Part shown: in pieces, positions 8,538 to 18,593 of the stretch
Numbering within the stretch: the stretch's first letter is position 1
Layout: every line of letters begins with the position of its first letter
Origin: Chitinophaga pinensis
GTDB taxonomy: Bacteria > Bacteroidota > Bacteroidia > Flavobacteriales_D > Crocinitomicaceae
Assembly (NCBI GenBank): GCA_943324565.2
Contig: CALPMC020000012.1
Location: forward strand, 1-46,756
Direction: 5' to 3'
DNA: 46,756 bases
Program-made: the position numbers and the translations under genes
Notes under the pieces: generated by a model
What the model was told of the DNA's origin: nothing
Seen by the model: only the letters and a program-made list of their open reading frames with translations
Database searches by the model: none

Positions 8538-11135
8538 ATGAAAAGATTAAATCTAATTGTAATGAATGCTTTTTTTCTTACCACCTTTTTGGTTTCAGCT
8601 CAAAGCATTAATTACCAAGTTCGAATTATTGAATTAAGAGCAAGGGCAGATAACAATGATGGGGGTGGAGTTTCTGGTTCTCAAGACCCTACTTGGTATG
8701 TTTGGGTTAATGATAATGGTACAACTGGAACATCTTACGGTTCAACTTGGCAAGCAACAGGATGTATACATGCAACAAATCAGTTCAACGCTTGGTGGTT
8801 TGGTGGTGCAATACCTTATAATTTCACAAATGTGATTAATTCAAATACTACAATTTTAAACACAGAAATGGAAGGATGGGAAGAGGACTGCAGTAATACA
8901 TGCAACTTTGATTCTAATGGTTCAATTTTTGGTCCTTGTATTGGAAATGCAGATGATGCAAGAGATGTTCGTGCTGCAGCAGGTTCTATAAATTTTAGAA
9001 ACGACCCTCCTTGTCAATGGAATTCTTATATCGTAACAAATAATAGATACGATGCAAAAATTGAAATTAACTGGCAGTTTGTTGATCCAATTACACCTGG
9101 TGTTATTGCTGGTGATCAGATTGTTTGTGGTGGTGGAGACCCAACTTTATTAACATCAACTTCAACCCCAAATCCAACTCATCCTTCATTTACTTATCAA
9201 TGGCAAGTAGACGCTGGTTGCACTGGGAACTTCGTTAACATTAATGGTGCAAATACTGCAAGCTACGATCCTTTGTTAGGTATTGCTCAAACTTCTTGTT
9301 TTAGAAGAGTTTTAAAAACACTTTCCTGTGGTGATTTTAATTCAAATACTATAACTATAACTGTTGAAAATGCTTCAATCGACCCAACAGGTGCAAGCGC
9401 TTCTGTTCCAACTTTGTGCGCAGGGGCATCTACGACTTTGAGTTTACAAGGAGGATCACTTGGTGCTGGTGCTCAATATGTATGGTATGAAGGGGGTTGT
9501 GGATCTGGAACTTCAATTGGAACGGGGTCAACACTAACCGTTTCACCAACTACTTCAACACAGTATTTTGCGAGAATAGAAAGTACCTGTTCCCAAGGTT
9601 CCTGTGTAAGTGTTTCTGTAACAGTTAATCAGAGTTCAACAGAACCAACAGCAATAATTCCTTCCGCAACACAAGTTTGTCCAGGTCAAAATTTAACACT
9701 TTCAGTTCAAGGTGGAAATTTAGCAGCAGGTAATTCTTGGGTATGGTACAGTGGAACTTGTGGTGGTCAAAATGTAGGAACAGGGAGTATTGTAAGTATA
9801 AATCCAACAGCATCAGGCACTTATTATGTAAGAGCAGAAGGAGCTTGTGGAAATACAAATTGTCAATCTATAAGTGTAACAGTTGGTGCAACTTCTACAA
9901 TTCCTACTTCGGTGGCAGCTTCTCAAAATAATATTTGCCCTGGAGCAAGTTCTATTTTAACATTGAATGGTGGAATCTTACAAAATAATGATGTTTGGGT
10001 TTGGTACACAGGTGCATGTGGTGCAGTACCAGTTGGTGTTGGGACAACTCTAAGTGTTACGCCAACTACAACGACAACCTATTATGTTAGAGCTGTTGGA
10101 GATTGCGGTGCTTCACTTTGTCAGTCAGTTACTGTTGATGTTCAATCAGGATCAATAGCGCCGGAATCTATTTTAACCTCTGATAATAATTTTTGTAAAG
10201 GAGCAAGTGTTTCTTTAAGTGTTTTTGGTGGAAGTTTAGAAAATGGAGCAACATGGACTTGGTACGAAAGTACTTGTAGTGGAACACCTATAGGAACTGG
10301 AAACTTAATTACTTTAACACCAACAAGTAGTAATTCTTATTTTGTTAGATCTGAAGGTGGAACATGTGGCAATACAGATTGTGCTTCAATTTTTATTAAC
10401 GTTCAAAATACGTATGCTTACATTGTTCCATTTGATACGATTTGTGGTTTACAAGCTCCATTTTTATTAACTGGAGGTTTACCAACTGGTGGTGTTTACA
10501 GTGGAAATGGAGTAATCAATAATCAATTTTTCTCAACACAAGCTGGAGTTGGAACAACAAAAATTTACTACACATTTACTGGTGATAATGGTTGTGCGGT
10601 AACTGATAGTACAAACCTGACAATTGTTGCAAGTCAACTTAGTGGAACAGCTCAAGTTAATGTAAATGAATGTAGTGATGGTGGGGTTTCAATACTTGTT
10701 TCTCCGAGCGGAAGTTTATCTGGAGATTATACCTTCACATGGAATACTAACCAAATTGCTAATCCGTTGAGAAATATTCCAGCTGGTGTTTATTCAGTTA
10801 CAATTGGTGAAGGTTCAGGATGTACTTTCTTTATCGATAGTTTAATTGTAGATGAAACATTACTTTGTTTTGATATTCCAAATACGTTTTCACCTAATGG
10901 AGATGGAACAAACGACACTTGGAACGTGAACAGTAGCAATATCGGAATTATAAAAACAGTGAGCATTTTTTCTAAATGGGGACAAGTGGTTTATGAAGCA
11001 AGTGAAGTGTCTCAATTCCAATGGGATGGAACTTATAAATCAGAAGCTTTACCACCGGGAACATATTATTACATAATGGAAATTGATAATCTAGACTACG
11101 GCAAACAATCAGGTCCAATCACTATAGTTCGTTAA
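8538..11135 (+). CDS. T9SS surface protein with CHU_C (type B) sorting domain
   Basis: 865 aa, exported. Signal peptide at residues 1-21 (ends LVSAQ). The N-terminal domain (about 22-185) is rich in Trp, Asn and Cys. It is followed by Ig-like repeats, including four similar units of about 88 residues that each contain a Cys-Pro/Ala-Gly opening, a V/TWY core, and a GTG-x-x-x-x-x-PT-x-S-x-x-Y strand. The last ~85 residues hold the gliding-motility-associated C-terminal domain (FSPNGDGTNDTWNV; IFSKWGQVVYE; PPGTYYYIMEI). In characterised flavobacteria, this type B domain sends the protein through the type IX system with the help of a co-encoded PorP/SprF protein, which is the next gene 16 bases downstream. 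An adhesin or gliding-related role is likely but not proven. Confidence 0.9.
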   Translation: MKRLNLIVMNAFFLTTFLVSAQSINYQVRIIELRARADNNDGGGVSGSQDPTWYVWVNDNGTTGTSYGSTWQATGCIHATNQFNAWWFGGAIPYNFTNVINSNTTILNTEMEGWEEDCSNTCNFDSNGSIFGPCIGNADDARDVRAAAGSINFRNDPPCQWNSYIVTNNRYDAKIEINWQFVDPITPGVIAGDQIVCGGGDPTLLTSTSTPNPTHPSFTYQWQVDAGCTGNFVNINGANTASYDPLLGIAQTSCFRRVLKTLSCGDFNSNTITITVENASIDPTGASASVPTLCAGASTTLSLQGGSLGAGAQYVWYEGGCGSGTSIGTGSTLTVSPTTSTQYFARIESTCSQGSCVSVSVTVNQSSTEPTAIIPSATQVCPGQNLTLSVQGGNLAAGNSWVWYSGTCGGQNVGTGSIVSINPTASGTYYVRAEGACGNTNCQSISVTVGATSTIPTSVAASQNNICPGASSILTLNGGILQNNDVWVWYTGACGAVPVGVGTTLSVTPTTTTTYYVRAVGDCGASLCQSVTVDVQSGSIAPESILTSDNNFCKGASVSLSVFGGSLENGATWTWYESTCSGTPIGTGNLITLTPTSSNSYFVRSEGGTCGNTDCASIFINVQNTYAYIVPFDTICGLQAPFLLTGGLPTGGVYSGNGVINNQFFSTQAGVGTTKIYYTFTGDNGCAVTDSTNLTIVASQLSGTAQVNVNECSDGGVSILVSPSGSLSGDYTFTWNTNQIANPLRNIPAGVYSVTIGEGSGCTFFIDSLIVDETLLCFDIPNTFSPNGDGTNDTWNVNSSNIGIIKTVSIFSKWGQVVYEASEVSQFQWDGTYKSEALPPGTYYYIMEIDNLDYGKQSGPITIVR

Positions 11136-11151
11136 TTCAAAAACAAAGAAA

Positions 11152-12087
11152 ATGAAATCATTTATCACACTAATAATGGCTGTTTTTGCATTGAATGTTT
11201 ACAGTCAACAAATCGCACTTTCAAGTCAATACATGCTAAACGATTTAACAATCAATCCTGCAGCAACTGGTTTAAAAGGATATACAACTTTAGGTGTTTC
11301 TTTCAGAAGACAATGGGTAGGAATAGATCAAGCACCTGTAACTCAAACTCTTTTCGGTCAAGGAAATCTAAAATATGATTTTAGCGTTGGTGGAACAATA
11401 TATAATGATGCGACTGGACCTACAAGAAGAACAGGAATTAGTCCAAATTTGGCTTATATGTTAAAATTGAATGAAGAATACGCACTTTCGTTCGGACTTG
11501 GAGTTTCTTTGACACAATTTTATTTAGACAGAGATAGAATGAAAACGGAAGTTCCAGATGATAATGCTGTAGCTATGAATTCAAATAATCGTCTAACTCC
11601 TGATGCGAATGCAGGAATCGTATTAACTTCAAAAAATCTTTTTGTTGGTGTTTCATCTTGGCATTTAATTCAATCAAGAAAGGACTTATTTGATATTGAA
11701 GATAATGTTGCTAACAGATTGGAAAGAACATATTATTTAATGGCGGGTTATACTTTTGAGGCTGGTGATAAATTAGAAATTACACCAAGCACTTTATTTA
11801 GAATGATGGGTAATGCTCCATTTACTTTCGATTTTAATGCAAGCGCAACCTATGATAAAACCTATTGGGGTGGAATTTCATACCGTTTCAAAGACGCAAT
11901 TACATTAATGGCTGGAGTGCGCTTAGGGCCAGTAAAATTTGGTTATTCTTACGATATTAATATCAGTGCACTTTCAGATTATAATGCCGGAACACATGAA
12001 CTTTTTTTAGGGGTTGATATAACAAATGGCCGAAAAAGTTCATGGAAAAAAAGAAAGAGAGTTTATTCTACCTTTTCCAATTTCTAG
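11152..12087 (+). CDS. PorP/SprF-family T9SS outer-membrane protein
   Basis: 311 aa. Signal peptide of about 18 residues ending VYSQ, then the family opening QYMLNDLTINPAATGL and the segment SFRRQWVGIDQAPVTQTL, followed by alternating beta strands and a C-terminal strand typical of the PorP/SprF barrel. Members of this family sit in the outer membrane and attach to or help export a partner protein with a CHU_C domain. The partner here is the gene immediately upstream (16-base gap), so the two form one transcription unit. The C-terminus carries a short basic stretch (KSSWKKRKR), which is unusual for a barrel end but follows the last predicted strand. Confidence 0.9.
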   Translation: MKSFITLIMAVFALNVYSQQIALSSQYMLNDLTINPAATGLKGYTTLGVSFRRQWVGIDQAPVTQTLFGQGNLKYDFSVGGTIYNDATGPTRRTGISPNLAYMLKLNEEYALSFGLGVSLTQFYLDRDRMKTEVPDDNAVAMNSNNRLTPDANAGIVLTSKNLFVGVSSWHLIQSRKDLFDIEDNVANRLERTYYLMAGYTFEAGDKLEITPSTLFRMMGNAPFTFDFNASATYDKTYWGGISYRFKDAITLMAGVRLGPVKFGYSYDINISALSDYNAGTHELFLGVDITNGRKSSWKKRKRVYSTFSNF

Positions 12088-12532
12088 GAAGAATATTAAA
12101 GGTTTTATTCAGAAAAGTCTCTAATTCATTTTATTTAAATTTTTCTCTAAAACACACTATATGTAATTGGATTTATGTGATTCTGAACTTAAATTCTAAA
12201 ATTTAACTGAGTTTTACAAGGAATTTTTAACCACATAAATTGAAGAATTATTGCTAATTCAGGTGACTAATAACCTGAGTTCGATTATTAAAATTGGATT
12301 CAGACCGCTCAGAAACAATGAGTTACTAATAACACTTTTGAAAATGTATCGGGATACATTGATAAAGGGTTATGAAGTAAATCGTTGTTTATCAGCGGAA
12401 TAATTAATCTCTTTGTATAAAAACCAGTTATCCATCGTTGTTCCCTCTTGATTTAGCCCGCTAAATCTTCAAGTGAACGCCTTGACTAACAGATTTTTAT
12501 GACAATCTGAATTCCGATTTTACTATCTAAGA
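12088..12532. other. Intergenic region with two palindromic hairpins; no gene
   Basis: About 445 bases between convergent genes. AATGTAT-CGGG-ATACATT (12343-12360) is a 7-bp hairpin. GATTTAGC-CC-GCTAAATC (12450-12467) is a perfect 8-bp palindrome, extended by CTTGA/TCAAG and GTTC/GAAC to 12440-12478 with small bulges. Neither has a T-run, so they look like repeat or cruciform elements and not terminators. Confidence 0.5.
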
Positions 12533-13762
12533 TCAATACTTCTCAAACCAAACTTTTTCAAAGAATTTCTTTGGACGGTCAGAGTGCATATATTTATTGC
12601 CACCATAGGTTTTAATGACTGCAAAATAGCCTTCACTAATTTGAATTTGAACCCAGCTTAAACCTTCAGGATAAGTATCGGATAAACCTACGAATAACTC
12701 TGTTCCGTCATCAAGGGTTTTGCGACTATAAGGTGAATTTGGCGGACTTGCAATATAAATGGCGGCCATTTCCTCAAAACTTAAACTTTCATCATAAGGT
12801 ATAACCTCCACTTCGTAGGTATTTCCTTGACCAAAATCACAGTATTTTAAAAGCAAACTTCCGTCTTCTCTTCTCTTCGAAAAAGGTTTACCTGGAAAAT
12901 TGGCTATAATTCCAGACGTTTCGTCATTAAAGACATAGTTTCGTTTCGATTTAACTGATTTTTTTACAGGAATTGCAATTTCTGAAATCGTCCACAAAAC
13001 GGGACGCAAACGATAACCTTTCGAACGCAATAAATTGATAATTCCTTCCGATCCAGCTAAATGTCCAGCACCAACAGCACAAAATAAACTCGTTTTGGAC
13101 TTTAAAACAGAATCCACTTTATTCGACATTGCAATGTTGCGTTTGACAATCAATTTACTGTACAAATCCTTTTGAGTGGACATATTTACACGCATAAAAC
13201 GATCAATTGCGTTGATATCACCTTGCAAATACAAGTCGATTAACTTTTCTTGCGTGAAGTTTGAAAATTGAGTATTGACTAAATTTCGTTGCGTAATCGG
13301 AATATCAAGACTAAGTTCCATTTGATTTTTAATCGTTTCTATAGCTAAAAATCGTTTACCAGCGTTGAAGCAATATTCCTGAAAATAAGCATCTAAAAAC
13401 TGCGGCATACCATCTTCCGATCCGAAGTATGTTGTCGATGCTTCGTTGCTTGCAGTGTAGGGCAAACCATTTTTATCGTACAAAGTATTGGAAGTTGATT
13501 TGCGCGTATCTAATTCTTCAAAAAGTGAAAAAATATCTGTCTCGAGTACAATCATATTCACTTTTTCAAGTGCCACATATAAACTATCCGCGAGGTTGAA
13601 TAAGGCTTTGTTGTTAGAATGAAGCGTTCCGAAGATATATGATTTTTCCTTTAACCCATTCCCAGAAATTTCCCATAACAATTCTTTTTCACGATTTACA
13701 ATTTGAGCTTGCGACCAATTCGTAAAAAAAAATAACAAGAAAAATAAAACGCCTTGCTTCAT
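12533..13762 (-). CDS. TraB/GumN-family exported protein
   Basis: 409 aa from the ATG at 13762. This start was chosen because it opens directly with the signal peptide MKQGVLFFLLFFFTNWSQAQ; the frame could extend 15 codons further upstream, but those are not signal-like. The N-terminal two thirds match the TraB/GumN (Tiki-like metalloprotease-related) fold: WEISGNG, SYIFGTLHS near residues 41-49, ETDIFSLFEEL, and CAVGAGHLAG near residues 226-235. The remaining ~140 residues form a second soluble domain without a recognised family. Eukaryotic Tiki proteins are metal-dependent proteases, but activity in bacterial members is largely unproven. The gene stands alone between convergent and distant neighbours. 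Confidence 0.8.
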   Translation of the reverse strand: MKQGVLFFLLFFFTNWSQAQIVNREKELLWEISGNGLKEKSYIFGTLHSNNKALFNLADSLYVALEKVNMIVLETDIFSLFEELDTRKSTSNTLYDKNGLPYTASNEASTTYFGSEDGMPQFLDAYFQEYCFNAGKRFLAIETIKNQMELSLDIPITQRNLVNTQFSNFTQEKLIDLYLQGDINAIDRFMRVNMSTQKDLYSKLIVKRNIAMSNKVDSVLKSKTSLFCAVGAGHLAGSEGIINLLRSKGYRLRPVLWTISEIAIPVKKSVKSKRNYVFNDETSGIIANFPGKPFSKRREDGSLLLKYCDFGQGNTYEVEVIPYDESLSFEEMAAIYIASPPNSPYSRKTLDDGTELFVGLSDTYPEGLSWVQIQISEGYFAVIKTYGGNKYMHSDRPKKFFEKVWFEKY

Positions 13763-13770
13763 AAGTTGCC

Positions 13771-13778
13771 CAAAGTTA
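13771..13778 (-). promoter_or_regulatory. Candidate -7 box of the TraB/GumN gene
   Basis: TAACTTTG on the minus strand matches TAnnTTTG exactly and ends 8 bases before the ATG at 13762. No TTG lies at the expected 19-base distance, so this is a partial match. Confidence 0.35.
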
Positions 13779-14132
13779 CTTGATATTATTATAAAATTGC
13801 TTGTCAAACAAAAAAATGCATTGAATTAAACCAAGAGATGTTTTGAACAAGGTACATAGTTAAACCTTAAAACATCCATATTTACAAAAACGTATAATTA
13901 ATCCCATTCATAGATTTTTGTGATTTGAGAAAATTAAAATCAAAGTGTTTTTAAAGAATTACAATAATGAGCTATTATTATTCATCCTTTTGAAGTTAAA
14001 AGTAACTGTTGAAAGCAAGAAATTAATCCTGTTGCTGACTAGTTTTTCTGTAAAAATTCATGAACCCAAGCAAAACATTACAGCAAAATGAAAAAAAGTC
14101 AGGTAATTAAGCTATGATTACCCTTTCAAACT
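13779..14132. other. Intergenic, AT-rich, no gene seen
   Basis: About 350 bases between the TraB/GumN gene and the terminator of the large repeat protein. Stops in all frames and no recognisable repeat or RNA signal. Confidence 0.4.
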
Positions 14133-14174
14133 AAAATTCCCTTAGTGAAATTTCAATAAGGGAATTTTTTGTAG
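14133..14174 (-). terminator. Bidirectional-looking hairpin terminator after the repeat-protein gene
   Basis: AAAATTCCCTTA (14133-14144) pairs perfectly with TAAGGGAATTTT (14157-14168), a 12-bp stem. Inside it TGAAATTTCA (14146-14155) is itself a palindrome. A/T tracts flank both sides, so it can end transcripts from either strand. It lies 21 bases past the stop of the repeat protein on the minus strand. Confidence 0.75.
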
Positions 14175-14188
14175 GTTAATATTTTTAA

Positions 14189-17100
14189 TTATTGTTTCAA
14201 TATTTTGGTAGTGTAAATTAAAGTGCCGTCTGATTTCGATGCTTGTAAAATGTATATTCCAGAGGGCGTTCCATCTAAAGTTGCACTTGTATTTGTATTT
14301 CCTTTTTGGATTTCAAATTTAGCAACTTTTTGACCAATCAAATTAATTAGCTCAATATTTACATTTTCTTCAAATTCGTCTGAAACTTGAACACTTATGA
14401 TGTCATTTATTGGATTTGGGAAAACAATAACTTCAACTACATTCTCGTTAATTACTTGAACAGATGAAGCTTCTGACATTCTAGTGCTAATATTGCATGA
14501 ATTAACAGCTAAACTCCTTGCATTACCTGTTTTACAATTATTAGATGCTTTAACTGTAATACTACCAGTAACAGATGAAGCAATAACATTCACTGTTATA
14601 GCGTTTGTTCCTTGACCAGCAGTTATTTCCATACCTGTCGGAACAGTCCAAGTATATGAAACTGCTTGGGCTACCGTGGCACAAGTATATGTTACAGTAC
14701 CACATGGAGTAATTGAACCAGTTATTGATGTTGGAGTTAATGGTGTATTTGATAATGCTAAAGTTTTTGCAACACTCGATGAACATGCATTATTTGCAAT
14801 CACAGATAAGGTTCCAGATGAAAACGAACTTGATACTTCTAAAGTAACTGATGTTGTTCCTTGACCTGAAACAATTGTTGTTCCAGTTGGTGCTGTCCAA
14901 GTATAACTAGATGCCCCTGCAACTGCTGCGATTGTGAATACTGGGTTGCTTACTCCACTAGGGCAGAGATTATTTGTTGTTCCAGTTATTGAACCTGGTG
15001 TAATTGGAATTGATGAAAGTGCTAAAGTTTTAGCAGTACTTGATCCACAGGAATTATTAGCAACCACACTTAAGTTTCCTGAAACAAAATTACTTGTAAT
15101 ATTAAGAGTAATTGAGTTTGTTCCTTGACCAGAGACAATTGTTGTCCCAGAAGGTGCAGTCCATGTATAACTTAATGCTCCCGTTACTGTAGCAATGCTA
15201 TAAGTTGGATTGTTTACACCATTTGTACAAAGATTATTAGTTGTTCCAGTAATCGTTCCTGGTGCTGTAGGAATTGAAGATAAAGCTAAAATTTTAGCTG
15301 CACTAGAACCACATGTATTATTTGCGATTACACTTAAGTTTCCAGAAACAAAACCGCTTGTGATATTAAGGGTTATTGAAGTTGTTCCTTGACCAGAAAT
15401 AATAGTTGCACCTTCTGGCGCCGTCCATGTATAACTTGAAGCACCTGTAACAGCAGAAATAGAATAAGAGGGATTATTAACTGCGTTTGTACAAAGATTA
15501 TTTGTCTGACCAGTTATTGTTCCAATTGTATTTGGAATTGAACGAATGGAAATAACTCTAACGGTACTGGTACCACATTGATTATTAGAAGTTACACTAA
15601 TGTTTCCAGCTGTAAAGTTAGGTTGAAAACTTAGAACTATTGAATTTGTTCCTTGTCCAGATTGAATGGTTGTTCCAGTTGGGATTGACCAAGTGTAACT
15701 GGAAGCACCCGTTTGTTCTGATACTGAATAGGTTGAAACAGGTGTTTGTGTTGAACATAAACCAATCGTGGCTCCTGAAATTGAACCTAATTGGGATAAT
15801 GTAGATCGAATTGATAGTGTACTTGGTGAACTGCTACCACAAATATTATTTGCAACAACACTTAAATTCCCAATTGAAAAACCGTCTAATATGCTTAATT
15901 CTATTGAGTTAGTACCTTGTCCAGAAACTATTGATGTCCCAGCTGGAGCTGTCCATGAATAACTTGTTGCACCAGCAACAGCAGATATAGTATAAGTAGC
16001 AGAAGAAATTCCTTGTGTACACAAACCTATCGAAGGTCCTGAAATCACTCCAGGTTGAGCTAAGGATGACCGTATCGCCAAAGTTCTTGCTATACTGCTT
16101 CCACATAAAGTGTTAGCAACAACACTTAAGTTTCCAGATGAAAAACCTTCTTGAACTGTTAATTCAATAGAGTTGGTACCTTGTCCTGATTGAATTGTAG
16201 TTCCAATTGGTGATGTCCAAGTATAGCTTATTGCACCAGCTTGAGCAGGTATTGAATAAGTAGCAGTTGAAATACCATTTTGACACAAACCAACAGCTGT
16301 TCCTGTAATTAATCCTGGTTGAGCTAAAACAGAACGAAGAATTACTATTCTTTGAGCGCTACTTCCACATACATTTTCTGTTATAAGCCTTAAATAACCA
16401 AAAGAAAAAGTTTCAGAAATACTTAATTGTATTGTACTTGAACCTTGACCAGAAATTATGCTTGTTCCATCAGGTGCAGTCCAAATGTAATTGGTAATTC
16501 CAGGAACTATTGCAGCATCAAATACTGCTAATGAAAGTCCTTGCGAGCACAAACCAGTCGTTTGACCAACGGGGGTTAATGGGGTGTAAAAAACAGAGCG
16601 AATGTATTTAAGTTTAAATTCACTTGTATCACAAAAATTTAATGCTCGAACGGAAAGATTACCTTCTGTGAAATTTGATAAAATATTCAAAGTGATGGTT
16701 GTTGTTCCTTGCCCAGATACAATTTCTGCACCTTGAGGAACAGTCCATTCATAATTTGTAGCGCCAAATACGGCCTCAATCGAAAAGGTTGGATTAGTAA
16801 TTCCATTTAAGCAAAGCCCTATTGCCGTTCCCGTAATTTCAGCAGGCGTTTCAATAATACAATTTTCTAAGATGGTTAAATTTAAAACAGTTTCAAGGCA
16901 ATTAGCAACATGTGTATAAACTCCAGAAGTAGTATAGGTCTGTCCTGTTAATGACCAAGTATATGTAAAATAAGCAGTTATCGCTGTATCTTTAGTGATA
17001 GAAGGGTTTACAACTAGTGACTGATTTATTGTTGTTGCACAAACCTCCGGATTTGGAGTAAATGTATAGGTTGTTGTATTCTCATTATTAAGAGCTGGAG

Positions 17101-18220
17101 ACCAAGAACCTACTATTCCATTCAAAGATGTTGAAGGTAATGGATCTATACTTGTTCCTGAACATACAGCAGTAAAAGCATCAAAATTAGTCTCAATCCT
17201 TGGATTAACGTTAACTGTCATTGTTATAATATTTGCACAAGTACCAAGTGATGGTGTAAATGTATAAGTTGTTGTTTCTGTAAAGTTTAATTCGGGCGAC
17301 CATGAACCCGATATCCCATTCTCAGAAATTGTTGGTAATGAAAATGAGTCACCTGAGCATATAGGAGCTATTTGAGAAAATAAAGGCGTAATAAGTGGGT
17401 TAACAATTATAGTTGTTGTATTTGTCAATGCACATAAACCCGCATTTGGAGTGAATGTATATGTTGTTGTCTCACTATTATTTAATGTTGGCGACCAAGT
17501 ACCTACAATATTATTTGTAGATGTTGTTGGTAAAGCAGTCATTGTACTTCCCGAACAAACATCACTTATTGGATTAAACGTTGGTGTAACTTTAGCATTT
17601 ACAGTAATTGCTTTTGTTGCAACATTAGCGCAAAGTCCAGCCGTGGGTGTAAATGTATAGTTGGTTGTAGTATTTGTTGTAACGGTATTGTTAAATGTGG
17701 GTGACCACGTTCCTGTGACATTATTATTAGAAGTAGTTGGTAATGTTAAAGCCGTTTCTGAACAAATTGAGGTAGGTAAAGTAAAGGTAGGGTTAAACTT
17801 AGTTTTAGATAGTATTAGACTAGTTGTATTTCTTGAGCCAATAACGGCTGGTGTTGTAGCTCCAGAAACTACATACACTACACGCACTCTATATTGTGTA
17901 CTAGCGGAAATAGTGGTCGGGACTGTGACTGTAATTGACCCTGTATATGTACCACTAATAGGACTTGTTATTTGCAAAGAACCAATTGTTGCTGGTGTAG
18001 AATTAAAACTTCCAGTAGTAGTACTTAGCTGAACTCTAAAAAAGTCGTTTTGATTAAAATTCCCTGTAGCTACAAATGGAACAACCATCGTATTTCCAAG
18101 ACAAACTAAATAAGGGGATACTGTGCCTGTTGTTATGCTTTGCCCGTATGAGTTTGAAAAACTGATAAAAAACAAAAGAAGTAATAATAAAGACTTAGTT
18201 TTTTGAATAATTGTTTTCAT
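14189..18220 (-). CDS. Large T9SS type A repeat protein (PKD-like domains)
   Basis: 1343 aa, secreted. Signal peptide residues 1-26 (ends SYGQ). Four units of about 66-70 residues follow, each with a CSG...LPTTS...GTWSP...TTTYTFTP...C pattern. Nine PKD-like units of 88 residues come next, each with an Ig-like core SYTW-x-x-P-x-GT, then SGQGT-x-x-I-x-L, GNLSV-x-x-N-x-CG and a short SIP/SxL linker. The last ~80 residues are a type A sorting domain (VFPNPINDIISVQV; INLIGQKVAKFE; PSGIYILQA), which is cleaved after passage through the type IX system and leads to surface anchoring or release. The gene is monocistronic, with a hairpin terminator. It is probably a long stalk-like adhesin; no catalytic domain was seen. 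Confidence 0.9.
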   Translation of the reverse strand: MKTIIQKTKSLLLLLLFFISFSNSYGQSITTGTVSPYLVCLGNTMVVPFVATGNFNQNDFFRVQLSTTTGSFNSTPATIGSLQITSPISGTYTGSITVTVPTTISASTQYRVRVVYVVSGATTPAVIGSRNTTSLILSKTKFNPTFTLPTSICSETALTLPTTSNNNVTGTWSPTFNNTVTTNTTTNYTFTPTAGLCANVATKAITVNAKVTPTFNPISDVCSGSTMTALPTTSTNNIVGTWSPTLNNSETTTYTFTPNAGLCALTNTTTIIVNPLITPLFSQIAPICSGDSFSLPTISENGISGSWSPELNFTETTTYTFTPSLGTCANIITMTVNVNPRIETNFDAFTAVCSGTSIDPLPSTSLNGIVGSWSPALNNENTTTYTFTPNPEVCATTINQSLVVNPSITKDTAITAYFTYTWSLTGQTYTTSGVYTHVANCLETVLNLTILENCIIETPAEITGTAIGLCLNGITNPTFSIEAVFGATNYEWTVPQGAEIVSGQGTTTITLNILSNFTEGNLSVRALNFCDTSEFKLKYIRSVFYTPLTPVGQTTGLCSQGLSLAVFDAAIVPGITNYIWTAPDGTSIISGQGSSTIQLSISETFSFGYLRLITENVCGSSAQRIVILRSVLAQPGLITGTAVGLCQNGISTATYSIPAQAGAISYTWTSPIGTTIQSGQGTNSIELTVQEGFSSGNLSVVANTLCGSSIARTLAIRSSLAQPGVISGPSIGLCTQGISSATYTISAVAGATSYSWTAPAGTSIVSGQGTNSIELSILDGFSIGNLSVVANNICGSSSPSTLSIRSTLSQLGSISGATIGLCSTQTPVSTYSVSEQTGASSYTWSIPTGTTIQSGQGTNSIVLSFQPNFTAGNISVTSNNQCGTSTVRVISIRSIPNTIGTITGQTNNLCTNAVNNPSYSISAVTGASSYTWTAPEGATIISGQGTTSITLNITSGFVSGNLSVIANNTCGSSAAKILALSSIPTAPGTITGTTNNLCTNGVNNPTYSIATVTGALSYTWTAPSGTTIVSGQGTNSITLNITSNFVSGNLSVVANNSCGSSTAKTLALSSIPITPGSITGTTNNLCPSGVSNPVFTIAAVAGASSYTWTAPTGTTIVSGQGTTSVTLEVSSSFSSGTLSVIANNACSSSVAKTLALSNTPLTPTSITGSITPCGTVTYTCATVAQAVSYTWTVPTGMEITAGQGTNAITVNVIASSVTGSITVKASNNCKTGNARSLAVNSCNISTRMSEASSVQVINENVVEVIVFPNPINDIISVQVSDEFEENVNIELINLIGQKVAKFEIQKGNTNTSATLDGTPSGIYILQASKSDGTLIYTTKILKQ
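14700..16870 (-). repeat. Tandem 264-bp coding repeats (nine 88-aa units)
   Basis: The reverse-strand motif coding SGQGT recurs nine times; for the three 3'-most neighbours the spacing is about 264 bases (for example, near 14854, 15118 and 15381). Adjacent units at 14.9-15.5 kb are much closer in DNA sequence than units nearer 16.7 kb. This suggests recent expansion near the 3' end of the gene. Confidence 0.7.
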
Positions 18221-18590
18221 GTTTATAGTTGTCTAATATTTTTCGACTAAATTAAGCAATGTTTGTTGAAAATAAAAATAAAAACGAGGGTTTTTACTTA
18301 TCTATTAAAAGTTTCTTGAGTTTGTTGTTAACAATTTGATTGTCAATTAAGTTAAATTTATTAAACGAGTGAAATACAATTAGAATATTTAATACGCCGA
18401 ATCTAATGATTTAAACTAATTTTTATGTATTTCATTCATAATTAAATTACCGAAATTTTTGTTTTAGCAAATGAATTTTGTAAAGAATTTCAATTAATTA
18501 CGTCCAATCACACTATTTTAAAATCACCTAAAAAAAGCCCAAAATGTTGAATAGTGAAGTAATTTGCATCATGATTCTTTTTCGTGGAGT
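18221..18590. other. Upstream region of the repeat-protein gene, no gene seen
   Basis: About 370 bases of very AT-rich DNA. No convincing TTG-N19-TAnnTTTG promoter was found on the minus strand, although the gene at 18220 must have one in this region. Confidence 0.35.
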
Positions 18591-18593
18591 GAA

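Noticed and set aside
14934..15392. Short plus-strand open frames with similar products
   Set aside because: They are complementary to the 264-bp coding repeats and so recur only because the repeats do.
14700..16870. Regularly spaced repeats that might suggest CRISPR
   Set aside because: The repeat unit is 264 bases and fully coding; there are no short direct repeats with unique spacers.
17451..18032. Plus-strand open frames of 69 and 123 codons
   Set aside because: They are antisense shadows of the repetitive protein on the minus strand; the periodic code keeps both strands open.
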